From Hetaerina americana (taxonomy: Eukaryota; Arthropoda; Insecta; Odonata; Calopterygidae), in assembly GCA_022747635.1 (NCBI GenBank), contig JAKTNV010000119.1:62001-126000 (forward strand): DNA of 64,000 bases, given 5' to 3'. This document shows positions 1-10,963 of this stretch, piece after piece. Within the stretch, counting starts at the first letter, position 1. Every line of letters begins with the position of its first letter. The notes beneath the pieces were generated by a model, which was not told the origin of the DNA, did not search any database, and worked only from the letters and a program-made list of their open reading frames with translations. The position numbers and the translations under genes were made by a program.

Positions 1-115
1 AATTGCTCTTGTGATCTCAGTCACTCATTCGCTTTTGTTATTTTATAGACACTTTTAAAAATAGCAAATTAGTAAATGTTATTTATGTTATATATCTACT
101 TTAAATCTAATTCAG

Positions 116-334
116 GATTTTTCACCTTGCACAAAAGGATTAGTTCATCGTGGTGGTGTCTTATGTACAATGTTCCTATGGACTCTGTGGAAGTTATTGA
201 GCAGAGATGCCAACCCTGTTAATGAGGTATTGCTGGCACTTTAACTTTCATGTGACCTTATACCATTGATGCCATTTGAATACAATTGTTCCTTTCAGTC
301 AGGCCATGAGTCATGTTATTTTGAATCAATATAG
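116..334 (+). CDS. 97-aa membrane protein gene, leftmost copy, exons 4-5 only
   Basis: These are the last two exons (116-226 and 299-334, stop TAG 332-334) of a plus-strand gene whose first three exons lie left of the window. Exon 4 starts after a pyrimidine-rich stretch ending TTCAG, is open for exactly 37 codons, and ends GAG|GTATTG. Exon 5 follows a 72-bp intron ending CCTTTCAG. This copy has CGT where all other copies have GGT in the His-Gly-Gly-Gly stretch, giving Arg at residue 61. The full copy at 10964-13424 describes the protein. Confidence 0.5.
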
Positions 335-2969
335 CTTGGCGTATTTCCGATATACATTTTAACACCCCTTAATGATCAGAGGCATTCCAGTAAAATCTCT
401 TTACACATGATATTGGAAATCTCTTGTTCGGTAGATAGTTATAGGTATCCATCAAAAGCCTCTGGCCATTGGAAGCACTCCAGAGGCATCAGTGCTGGAC
501 CCATTTGAGACAGTCTGAAAAATTGCACTGTCAAGTAATTATAAAAATTCATTTATCCATTCAATTGTGATTATTAGTTTTGTTAGCTGATTCAAGTAGT
601 TGATGTCGAAGAAAAATTTTATTATTGTACATTTTATAAACTCGTTCTTTGGTGCTCAGAAAATCGTTTTACATGCATATATTATTTGAAATTATGTTAA
701 TATTATCATTTTCTAATTTGTATAATACCTTTGTGACTCCAATGTTAATAGATTTAGAGGAACATAAATCATGTAAAATCAGTGGGAGGTATGAAAGCAT
801 GCAAGGATATTATTTAGTTTTAATTGAAAGGTTATTACCCTTGTCTATATTCTGGTCTGTTTTGTCATACCTGTGACAGGATTATTTTTGTCTTAATTTT
901 TTTAAAGTTTTTTATATTAGTAAAAATGTATAACTGCAGCAATTTTACATTAGAATGATTCTCAAGATGAGAATGCTTTCCTCACTATTGCACTACTTTT
1001 TTAATGATGTACGGTCATCTTCGGTCTTCTCTTACTTTGGTTCTCCAGAAATCACATATTACTTTAGTTCATTCTTCTGCTTTTGATTAATTTATTGAAG
1101 CATATTTTTAAAGAGAAATAGTAACTTGTAAAGAGCTGTTTAACTTGATCCTTTTTAGAAACATAGTGACTGTAGGAAATGTTACAGTAATATATAGTTG
1201 ATATCTTGACCTCTTGTTGGTGAGCCTTTATGTTGTGTTCTGTTAACTTACCAGTTGTTTACCACAAAAATGAATGTACATTGACAAGGTCAATTTCCAT
1301 TCTATTATTAGTTTTGCAAGTTGATAACAGTGTCCAATTGGGAAAAAGATTAAAGTTTTTCACTCTTAAAGCAAATTCACATGCCCATTAAATTTGGCTT
1401 TGTTTAGCATTTTACATTTTTTTTAAATATTCACCCTATAATTTTTATCTTATTTGGCTCAAATCTTTTCCTTGAATTAGGTCATTGATGTAAGGACATA
1501 TGCTAATCATAAGAACCATTGACCCTTGAGTTCACCTCTCATGGTGATTAATGGTAAATGTGTTGTGGTGCTAGAAACAGCATGCCTATGAAAAAACATT
1601 TAATATTTACAATTTTAAGACACCGATTTAAAATGAACATTGAATCTTATATTGTAAGTAATGGAGCAATTTGAAATGACAATCTTTGTTAATATCAATG
1701 CCAAGAAACATGATGAAGTTTCTTTTTTCATGCATTAGCTGTTAGGGCACTCAAATTGTTTGAACTTATATTTATGGCAAATGGTGTATCTTTGAATTTT
1801 TTTTCTTGTCAATCTCATCTCAGAAACTTTTATGTTCAGGGGTAGATAACTGTTGTTCCTCATTTGTTAGCAATTGGTTTATACGTGATTTGATGACTAC
1901 TTATTTAATGGCTATGGAATGGAAAAAATGACTGCTTCGAGGGTTTGATATCATTTAAGATAAAATTATGATGAAAATATGTACCTGGTTTTCTCTTTAC
2001 ACTCTAGTTCCACTAACGGTCTTGCAAATATTTACTTCCACTAACATTTTCAATGTGATATATTCCACATAAAATCATGCTTTAAGTTGGTCCCTGATAT
2101 AAAATTTTTCCATGGTTGACAATACCTCCAATTAAATACCACTATCTTTGAACATATTATCTGCAAGTAGCTTTTCTGTGTTCTCCTAATGCTGTTTATT
2201 AATGGTTTCATTTAAATGAGTGAGTTTTTCCATTCACCATGCCCTTCAAACACTTCATTCTCTACTCTACTGCTGATAAATTCTGAGGGGGTAGTTTAAG
2301 TTTGCTACTTGACCCTGTGTTGCAAATAATGTTGTTGGACCAACAAATTGACTCCTTTGATTCTGCTCACCTAAACTGATGCCTAGACTCATCTTCAGAC
2401 TCCTCTCATCTCCACCATAAATTCTACCCCAGTGTCACTCCTGATGTTTAGCTATTACACAACATAGGCGCTGCTGACAAATCATTTTATTGGCTTGATA
2501 TTTTTTCTTGTTTCTCTTAAAATACTGCAATATCAAGGTCAACCTTGTTTTGGGGATTTCAACAGATTGAAGGCACAACATAATGGAATTCATTCATTAG
2601 TTTACTATAAATAGATGGTTTACTTGCATTCCATGGATCTGCATCAAAGTAGATTATTATCTTAAATGTTATTGCTACCAAGAATGTTTTCATGACTTGT
2701 TGAATATTTCATCATTGATAATTATGTGAACATTACTATTCCAGGAATCCAAATTATTAGGTGAATATAAATACATTTTTTTTGTTGATAAAATAATTGC
2801 ATTCATAACCATTTATGAAAGAATAATCCTTTTGAAATTGAGTAACTAAAAACTCTAGAACAACAGTCTTTTTTTAACCATGAAGCTATAAATGCAGAGC
2901 AATATATGAATACATGGTAACTGCTGGTGCACCTCTGGAAACTCTAAGTAGTTTCCCTCAAGTAGAGTT
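335..2969. other. Gene-poor stretch of the unit (3' flank of the 97-aa gene)
   Basis: No convincing gene is visible. It would contain the 3'UTR of the 97-aa gene. No AATAAA was seen within about 1 kb of the stop, but ATTAAA occurs near 1348 and 1387. A 75-codon ORF at 649-876 recurs in all units but has no splice or family support. The stretch holds several of the unit-specific variant blocks described in the findings. Confidence 0.6.
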
Positions 2970-3383
2970 TATAAATAGGCACCAAGTGTTCTTTGGAAAC
3001 TAGATGTTTCAAAAAATATGGATCAGCTCTTCCTTCCAACTTCCTTATTCACCTTAATTTTGGAATTAGAGATAAAAATTGAGGCTATGTTCAAGGTGAG
3101 CTATACCCTCGGATCTTTTCAATAAACATTCAGGTTGACTAATACTTCAGATGTTTTCGCCTAAAATTTTGATGCAATGTTTTACTCTGCAGAATTTGTA
3201 TTTATATTTGGTTTAAAAATATTTTTGTCTTCTATGTGTTCATTTGGTATGGTTGGGCTCAATAATGATTTCTCAAACCTTTGGCTGCAGCAAAATCTCA
3301 CTTTTTCTCCTTCACTTTTTCTTCCTGGTATCGTTCCTCTACTCTATGTTATTTGCGTACATACTAATAATAATAAATTTTGA
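2970..3383 (+). other. Possible two-exon 56-aa mini-gene with TATA box
   Basis: A TATAAATA at 2970-2977 is followed at 3018 by an ATG opening a 26-codon frame that ends exactly at CAAG|GTGAGC (3095). An acceptor GGCTGCAG at 3283-3290 leads to a 30-codon frame ending TGA at 3383. The N-terminus is hydrophobic (LFLPTSLFTLIL), like a signal peptide. The first exon stays open in the diverged unit 5, but the acceptor has a weak pyrimidine tract. This may be chance. Confidence 0.15.
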
Positions 3384-3547
3384 AAGCTCAATATCTTGTA
3401 ATGAAAAGTTGACCCATTAAGATCATGCTAGACAGCCTGCTTTTTGTTCCCCCAGGCGTGCCATTTGTAAGAAATAAAAGATGTAGACCATTTAAATGGA
3501 ATGAACTGAATCTTTTTAAGTCAAAGTCAGTTTGGCGTTAATCTTTA

Positions 3548-3666
3548 AATTTTTGGCACCATGCCCCAATGGTTATAAAAATATATATATATACATATTT
3601 GTGAATAATTTTTGGCACCATGCCCCAATGTTTATAAAAATATATATATATACATATATACATATA
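3548..3666 (+). repeat. 59-bp direct duplication before the microsatellite (units 1 and 4 only)
   Basis: The segment starting 'aatttttggcaccatgcccc' occurs at 3548 and again at 3607, each copy followed by a short TA run. Unit 4 has the same duplication (about 42813-42931). Units 2 and 3 have only one copy. Confidence 0.9.
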
Positions 3667-3728
3667 TGTGTGTACATGTGTATACATATGTATACTTATA
3701 TATGCATATATATATATATATATATATA

Positions 3729-3801
<73 letters not shown>

Positions 3802-3839
3802 ATATGTATATATGTGTGTGTATATATATATATATATGA

Positions 3840-3909
<70 letters not shown>

Positions 3910-3917
3910 ACACATAT

Positions 3918-3949
<32 letters not shown>
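3579..3949. repeat. TA/CATA microsatellite, unit 1
   Basis: This is a long run of alternating TA with interspersed TACATA, TGTGTG and TGTATG motifs. It is open in several frames on both strands only because the dinucleotide repeat encodes Tyr-Ile repeats, so the ORFs here are not genes. Confidence 0.97.
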
Positions 3950-3954
3950 GGTGA

Positions 3955-6581
3955 GTCAAAAAATTAAACAAATGAAGGCATCATTTTAAATGAAAGTCTT
4001 CCTCTAGACAATTGAATATTGTCAATATGTATACAATTAATGTCTTGATCTTATTATAATAAAATCAATATTATATATTGTCACTTGCACGATACTGTCC
4101 ATGTTAGCAATATATGTCAATGGATTGTTCTCTTGGCAGGATAGAAGTCAATCACATTTCTGAGACCTGTACCTTTCCAGGGGCTATTTTTCATACTTTT
4201 AAAACTTACTGAAAATTTTTTCCTGTAGTTAACAAAATTATCAAGTGAAAGATCATGGCAATATAACGTGGCAAATAAAGAACACTTTTCATATCAGTGC
4301 AGATCTATTCTTGGCATACTAAAAAACTTTGAAAAATGTTGTATTTTTTTTAAATCAATTGAAATGAAAAGCCTTATACTACAGAGTAAAATAAGAAGCT
4401 CACATTGAAGCTAAAAATGCCAGAGTGTAGTGAGACTAATTTCGAGATTTTAGAGGTTAACATCTTTCTTGTAGTGCCCCAATGGCATCTACTTCTCTGT
4501 TTGATAGTTCTCCTTTATCCCATGAGTTTACGGTTCTTTACATTTTACCAGGATCTGGTAAATATCTTTCATACCCTTGAGTGAATGCCTTCCCTTACAT
4601 TGAGGCATTGCATCTTATTAATATTCGATTTCTTCAATAAAGCCTGGAAAAGTATCATATTCCTTTCTCGGTTCAGTAAATATTTATGAATAACGTTTTG
4701 GTGTAAAGTAGTTTTTTTGTCCAAGGTGAAATTTCAATATAGGCATTAAATTGGCATGAAATATTTCCGCATCAAGTTTAAGAGAGTGGTTATTAAAGCT
4801 GACCTTAAAAGGGGAGTTTTGAGAACCACTGGTCTTCATCTAATTACTTCTACTTGAATTTAGACATTGGTTGTCTATATAGTGTTGAATGATAACAAGA
4901 GATGAACAAGTGTGCTTGCGTATGGTGGCCATGTTCAAGGGAAGGGCCCCGTGTTTCAGCACATGGGTTATCTATAGAGCTCCAAAGTGAAGCATCTAAG
5001 GAGATGCATATCCCTTGATGACGGAATGACCAAAGTAATTTTTATATACATAAATATCAGGCTGAGTCGAATTATAGATATAATTTTGTGTAGTATATCT
5101 AACAAGTTAAATTTCCATGCTTGGTGCTACATATCAGATCAGTATAAAACTGCTGCATTTTCTCATTTAGCAGGCATGAATGATTGGTGCCTAGTAATCA
5201 TTTCTTTTGCCCTAGCAAGAATGTCCAAGTCCAAAAAAATAAAATGGGACAAAGGACAAAATACATCAAAGCAAATGAAAATAGCGGAATGAATGCCAGA
5301 AGATCTTTTTTGTGGAAAGTACAGAAAAAAGCAATAAAACCTTTTCTTAAAAGAATGTCTGGGCACCTTGGGAAATGAAATATCCAATGGATGGAGTGAA
5401 TATCGAGGCATATATCAACAGCTAATAGCAGATACCAATGATAAACCATCTTTTATAAAGACCATATACAGCCATATTTCCGCTCCAAAATTTGATTGAG
5501 ATAACACTGGAGGTGCTTTCTATGCCATTAAAAAAGGTTTCTTCAGGAATCATTTCATAATTTGTTGGTCGTCATCAAAATGAGACTAATCTAGCCAATT
5601 TTATTCCAAATAAAAGCTGCATAAATTCAAAATGCCTCCTCTTTTGATTGCTCCTACACTCTAATGCATTTTTGAGAAGACTTTATCAAATATTATGGTG
5701 TCAACAGAATAAAGTTCAAGTATTCTCTACTTTAAATAGAATCCCAGGACAAAATCAATCATTGGCTCATAGCCTTTTGAATTTCTAACTAAAATATTGG
5801 AGAAAAAGGCTCTAAAATATAGGAAAGACAGTTGGACGGACCACGGACTTTTTGGGAATTTTTTTTCTTGCTCATTAAGATGGAGGAAAAATTAGCTATG
5901 AAAAATACGAATTCTGTTTGGTAGAAAATGTTGAAATGATATGCAATACATTAGAGATTTTTCTCTTGGCAGCCATAAAAAGTATTAGTAAGTATGACCT
6001 TAATTGAGAATTTAAGCAAACAGGTGATCTGATATGTCTTACGATAAACAAATTTGGATGCCTGGAAAAACATGTAAGCTTTCTTGTTGATGGTTTCCTG
6101 AAACACATTTGCTGAAAAGTAAGATACACTAAGGTATTTATGATAAATAATGACATTTTAGAGCCATTATATATGTACATTGGATGTTAATGTGAGATAC
6201 CATTTTTATCGATAAGTTCTTCAATGCTGAAACAGACAACTAAAGGGCATTTCTAATGTACAGCAGATAGCCTTCAAATATGTCATCTAAGCTGCATAAT
6301 TTACCCAGTTAACATAATTGGGAATAAATCACCAAATCATTTATGTTGATTATGAAAATTTTATTTATGTGCATACAATCAATTTCGTAACAATGTAAAA
6401 CTCTTGTTTTAATACTGCAAATATTATGGTTAGTTCGAGAAGCTATCCAGATTATGGTACACAGTGGTATATCATGTGGTTGAGAATTATAATAAAAGGT
6501 TATTATGTCATCGCTTATTCATTGAACAATAGGTTATAACATTATACTTTTTCATTAATGAAAATAACAGTTGATGCTTAA
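3955..6581. other. Gene-poor stretch of the unit (3' flank of the 642-aa gene)
   Basis: No gene could be supported. ORFs of 60-101 codons here (for example 4987-5292 on plus and 5896-6180 on minus) recur in every unit only because the units are near-identical; they have no motifs. A possible polyadenylation signal for the minus-strand gene, AATAAA on minus, lies at 6365-6360, about 430 nt past its stop codon. Confidence 0.5.
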
Positions 6582-6830
6582 TGTGTAGCTAATAGAGTAT
6601 TTAAGGAAATTGCAGGTTATTCTGCTAATGAAGGAGCTAAATTAAATAGGATCCTCATGTTCAATCCAATTTTAGCTGATGAATGTTCATTTGTAGAAAT
6701 TCCAGCAGGAAATCCTGGGGTTGTGATTAGAAAACTAGTCTTCTCTCGTAAAACTCATGGACTTCCCTTTTCAATCAATGGTTATGACTTCTTTATCCTT
6801 TTGGGGGCATTTTTGCAAATGCTTCTGTGA
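6582..6830 (+). other. 82-codon open stretch antisense to the 3' end of the 642-aa gene
   Basis: On the plus strand this frame is open from after TAA (6579-6581) to TGA (6828-6830), with an unbiased, protein-like composition. It has no Met near its start. Several differences between units change amino acids here (Val/Phe, Asn/His, Pro/Ser), which argues against constraint. It may be a decayed exon or chance. It overlaps minus-strand exon 3. Confidence 0.15.
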
Positions 6831-9800
6831 AATAAAGGTATATATATATTAATAGTGGAATTAATAGATTTATTTTGGTTATTTGAATAAGTTACTTTAT
6901 GTCTTCATGCTTTACATAGACACTCTAGGCAGGAAGAAATAATGTTGTCAATATAATGATAAAACATAACCTGGAAGATTGAACTGAGCATTTGAAAAAA
7001 TGATTAATTTCACATTGAATTTGTCGTATTACCAATGCCAGCCAGCCTTACTAAAATAATCACATGTGCTGATTTCATCAGCGGAAAAATAAAAAACTAA
7101 TAATAATTTAAAATAAAATAAAACATTTGGTTGAATACATAATTGCAATTCTTCAGTATTATTTCCTTTATATTTTTTTACTTCCCTTATATTCCAAAAA
7201 GAAAGTGGTAGAGAACGTCAACAATGGAACCAAATCATTGTGCAGAATATATATTCTATGATTATTTACTCACACATAGGCATGCAGAATAAATGAAAAG
7301 ATAAATAATGTGAAGATGAAAATTTACTATGAATCCTAGGCTTGGGAGAGAGATGAATGTTGAGGGAAATTTGAAGAAGGCAGGAAAGGTGAATACTGGA
7401 TTAAATGAGAGGCAATGGATTCTGAAAACTGTAAAAGAGTGGAGAGAGTTGGTGTGGTAGGTGAGGGAAGGAATGAATACTGTAGATCAAAGAAAAGTAT
7501 GTATGCACTTAAGGTTGACTATTATTATGTCAATTCCTTAAAAAAATTTGTGTCAAGGGATTTAGTAACTCCAAGAAAAATACAGCATAGCACATTTGTG
7601 CATAATAAACTACCTCGAGGGTAATATCAGCAATGATTTTTGGTGTGATTATTTTTAAATCAAATGAGTTGAAAATCATACCTTCTAGCTGTGTCATCTC
7701 CAATGATATTGGTTGGTATTTCTTACAGGTTTTTCTTTTGTCTACCAGCGGGCCTACATTGGACAAACTGGATTGGCCAGGCATTTTATGGCCTTTCTCC
7801 CTTACTTCCATCACTTGGTTCTTTGTCTGAAAGGTGGGAGTGTTCTTTAACGATCCAAGATTCTTTGATGGAGTGAATGGGCCTTGGCAGCTACTAATGG
7901 GGGGCAAGCGGTCTGGCATAGTCGTGCTCTGAAATGTGTTAGTTCTTTTTATTGCTCCAAGACTCTGCGTGGAAGCGAATAGGTTCTGGCCACTACTAAT
8001 GGGGGGCAAGCGGTCTGGCATACTCATCTTCTGAAAGGTGTTATGCTTCCTTATGGTTCCAATTTTCTGCATGGAAGTGGATGGGTCTGGGCAGCTACTA
8101 ATGGGAGGCAAGTGGTCTTGTATACTGGTCTTCTGAAAGGTGTTAGGTCTTTTCATGGTTCCAATTTTCTGCATGGAAGTGGATTGGTCTAGGCAGCTAC
8201 TAATGGGAGGCAAGTGGTCTGGCATACTGGTCTTCTGAAGGGTGTTACGTCTTTTTATGGTTCCCAGTCTCTGCATGGAAATGGATGGGTCCAGGCAGCT
8301 ACTAATGGGGGGCAAGTGGTCTGGCATACTGGTCTTCTGAAAGGTGCTAGTTCTTTTTATGGTTCCCAGTTTCTGCATGGAAGTGGATGGGTCTTGGCAG
8401 CTACTAATGGGTGGCAAGCCTTTTGGTATACTCATCGGTGTAGCTTGGATAATGTTATGGTTATGAGGACTGGGTTTTCTTTGAGCAAAAATTGACTTCA
8501 CATCCAGGACCATAGGTACTAACTGAACGCTTTTTTTATAAGTCTGATATGCGCCTGCCGGCAAAGCAGTGGCACCAAGTGGCAAAGCTGTCGCTCCCTC
8601 AGCATTGTCTGAAACCTCCTCCCTTGGCCATAAGTTATCTGTGATAAACTCTGTTTCGATGCTTAAACCCTGGCATTTGCTTTCCAAACATCCCAGGTCT
8701 CTTTCTTCCAATTCCCATTGAACCTTGTTAAATTTTGACGTGGATTGGGTTTTTTCAACAAGGTTTTTCTTTTTGCTTGCTCCTTTCATGGGGTGATTCA
8801 TATGAGACTCAGAACCCTTGCCACTGGAAATTGAATAAGAGGACCCTTTTGAAGAGCTTTCTGTGAAAAAACAAATAGATATTAATTAATAGTGCACTAA
8901 ATAGTCTTATTTTGGTTATTAAAAAAAGTAAATTTAAGTCTTCATGCTTTAAGTGGACACCTTAATCAGGAAAATATACTTCTTCCACTGTATTACAAAA
9001 GTATAATTAATAAGATTGAACTGTGCATTTGAAAAAGAGTCAACGACATACAGAACTTGTCATATTATCAGCGTCAGCCAAACTGAAACAATGATGTTTG
9101 TTGATTTTGTCTGCAGTGAAGAAAATTCTTGTAGTAATGTAAAATGAAATGTAAAACATTTAGTGGAACACCTTATATCATTTCTTTACTATTCTTTCCT
9201 TTAAGTTTATTAACATCCCCAATAAAACCAAAGTTCAGAACGTCCACATTGAAACCAAGTTATTGTGCAGAATATATATTCTATGATGGTTTACTCACAC
9301 ATATAGGCATGCAGAATGATGGATAAAAAGAATTGTGCGAGGGTGCAATTTATTTATAAGCTAGGCACGGTAGAGAGATGAATGTTGAGGGAAATTCGTA
9401 GGAGGAAGGAAAGATGAATACCGGAGTGGATGAGAGGCAATTGGTTCTGAAAATTGATATATAGTGGAGAGAGCTGGGTATGACAAGTGGAGGAAGGAAT
9501 GAGTGGTGTCGATAAAGGACGGGTATGTGCTCAAGGTTGACTATTTTTAATATGATTATTAAAAACAATTTGTGTCATGTGAGTTGGTTATTCTAAGAAC
9601 AATACAGCATAGCACATTGGTGCATAATGAGCTATCTGGAGCCTAATACAACTAATGATTTTTGGTATAATTATATTTAAATCAAAAGAGTGTAAAATCG
9701 TACCTTCCAGCTGCGGCATCTCCAATGATATTTGCTGATATTTCCTAAGGGGTTTTAGTTCTTTCACCGGCAGGCCTAATTTGGACGAACTGGATTGGTC

Positions 9801-10421
9801 AGGCATTTTATGGCCTTTCCCCCTTACTTTCATCGCTTGGTTCTTCGTCTGAAAGGCTGGAGTTTTTCTGAAGGCACCGAGATTCTGCGTGGAAGTGGAT
9901 GGGTCTGGGGAACTACTAATGGGGGGCAAGCGGACTGGCATACTCGTCCTCGGAATGGCTCCAAGGTTCTGCCTGGAAGTGGATGGCTCTTGACAGCTAA
10001 TAATGGGGGGCAAGCCTTTTGGCATACTCGTCGGTGTATCTTTGACCATTTCCTGCTTAAAATAACCGGGTTTTCTTTTAACAAGCAACGGCTTTACCCC
10101 CAGGACCCAAGGATCAAGCTGAATGTTCTTTTTATGGGACTGCTTTTCACATTCGGGCAAAGCAGTCGGACCCAATGGTAAAGCCGTCGCTCCCTCAGCA
10201 TTTTCTGAAACATTCTCTCTTGGCTTATCCGTGGTAAACTCTGTTTTTAAGCTTTTACCCTTGAATTTGCTTTCCAAACACCTCAGGTCTCTTTCCACCG
10301 TTTTCCTTCTCACCGCACTAGATTTCGACGTGGATCGGGCTTTCTCAACAGGTTTTTCCTGTTCGCTTGTTGCTTTCATGGGAAGACTCATCTTACACTC
10401 AGTATCCTTGCCACCGGACAT
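6793..10421 (-). CDS. Predicted 642-aa Ser/Pro-rich repeat protein, three exons (copy 1)
   Basis: On the minus strand I reconstruct exon 1 at 10421-9704, exon 2 at 8860-7682 and exon 3 at 6824-6793, totalling 1929 nt. Both donors are GAAG|GTA(C/T)GA in phase 1. Both acceptors are strong (TTTTTTCACAG|AAAG and TTTATTTCACAG|AAGC), and each supplies two bases that complete a Glu codon, so the frame holds through to TAA at 6795-6793. The ATG is the first Met after an in-frame TGA and has G at -3. The protein is basic and rich in Ser, Pro and Lys, with no obvious signal peptide or membrane segment. Exon 1 has two and exon 2 about six repeats beginning LPPISS. Exons 1 and 2 are diverged copies of one another, and the C-terminus is EAFAKMPPKG. 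The family is not recognised; the protein is probably disordered. Relative to copies 2-4 this copy has Lys214, Arg444, His489 and Lys614. Confidence 0.68.
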
Positions 10422-10430
10422 TGCGTATAA
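6832..10430 (-). repeat. Internal intron-plus-exon duplication within the 642-aa gene
   Basis: Intron 2 plus exon 2 (about 6832-8860) aligns throughout with intron 1 plus exon 1 (about 8866-10430). Shared landmarks include 'gcagaatatatattctatga' at 7241 and 9269, 'ggcatgcagaat' at 7279 and 9307, and 'tacagcatagcacat' at 7581 and 9603. The size difference comes mainly from extra 34-aa repeats in exon 2. Both introns are about 850 bp and flank phase-1 junctions, so the duplication added protein without shifting frame. Confidence 0.85.
7840..8417 (-). repeat. Intragenic 102-bp (34-aa) tandem repeat in exon 2
   Basis: Five full 34-residue repeats occupy 8417-7908, followed by a partial sixth. 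The pattern is LPPISSC, an acidic-polar stretch, SMQKLGTIKR, then NTFQKTSMPD. Each full repeat carries Arg or Lys three residues before a Thr followed by Phe or Leu. Exon 1 holds only two shorter (28-residue type) relatives at about residues 137-192, so the expansion took place in exon 2. Equivalent blocks lie at 20921-21498, 34010-34587 and 47116-47693. Confidence 0.9.
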
Positions 10431-10540
10431 TAAGTCTGGTTCAATAGAAAGCTCGTTGTCGACTCAGTCTCACTCCTAACAATCACTGACGTTGAGGCAG
10501 TTAATCACGTGATCAATAGAGCCATACCTTATTGGCCGCC
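10422..10540 (-). promoter_or_regulatory. Candidate promoter and 5'UTR of the 642-aa gene
   Basis: Upstream of the ATG on the minus strand there is a TCAGT arthropod-type initiator at 10489-10485, an E-box palindrome CACGTG at 10506-10511, and an inverted CCAAT box (attgg on the plus strand) at 10531-10535. That would give a ~66-nt 5'UTR. No TATA box is obvious. The same motifs recur in units 2-4. These are short motif matches only. Confidence 0.35.
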
Positions 10541-10963
10541 TGGTTGATTAGTCTGCAACATTGTACATTTGAAACGGTTGAAACATTGTTGACACATTCA
10601 TCGATAGTTTTAATTTGGAAAGGATTCAAACGAACTTTCAAATAATTGCTCTCAAAAAAGCTACACTTAAAATAAAAAATTCAAACATGGTCGTTTCGCT
10701 CTTAATTTTACGATTTTGTCATCAGGATCTTACGCCATAAATATTATTCATGTGCAGGATCTGAAAATTGAACCTATGATATGAGGACAGCATTCTTTTC
10801 TCACCACTGATATTGGATGTAATAAATCGATTTGTTGCATGCAATAATAAGTAGAATGAAACGAGTACCACAATGAAAATTATGACAAATATAGCCCTCA
10901 CATTTCCTAAGAGGAGGCAAAATAAATTCTCTTATATGATAATGGACGTGAAAGAATGCAGTT
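10490..10963. promoter_or_regulatory. Intergenic region between the two head-to-head genes
   Basis: The two predicted genes diverge from this region, with start codons at 10421 (minus) and 10964 (plus). It has more CpG and less AT-repeat sequence than the rest of the unit and is almost unchanged among units. The plus-strand start site is not resolved; several short upstream ATGs, such as 10688, precede the proposed start. Equivalents lie at 23571-24044, 36660-37133 and 49766-50239. Confidence 0.3.

Noticed and set aside
649..876. 75-codon ORF repeated in all five units
   Set aside because: Its conservation only reflects array identity; there is no motif, splice site or family similarity.
3532..3971. 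ORFs of 79-140 codons on both strands over the TA microsatellite (and copies in units 2-4)
   Set aside because: They encode only Tyr/Ile/His repeats dictated by the TA/CATA dinucleotide pattern and exist in several frames at once.
5343..5502. Plus-strand open stretch of about 55 codons after 5343 as a possible transposase fragment
   Set aside because: It is bounded by stops, has no Met, no splice-consistent ends and no recognisable motif.
7530..7681. The 50-codon tail of the 423-codon ORF and the 38-codon tail of the 277-codon ORF as real C-termini
   Set aside because: Both begin exactly at GAAG|GTA(T/C)GA donors; the tails are intron read-through.
8801..8801. ATG at 8801 as the start of a separate 423-aa protein
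   Set aside because: The frame stays open 19 codons further upstream to a strong acceptor at 8860-8861 and joins exon 1 in phase, so this is an internal exon.
9795..10479. Plus-strand ORFs of 118-128 codons opposite exon 1 of the 642-aa gene, and similar ones at 8214-8495
   Set aside because: They are antisense shadows of the real minus-strand exons, with no splice or composition support of their own.
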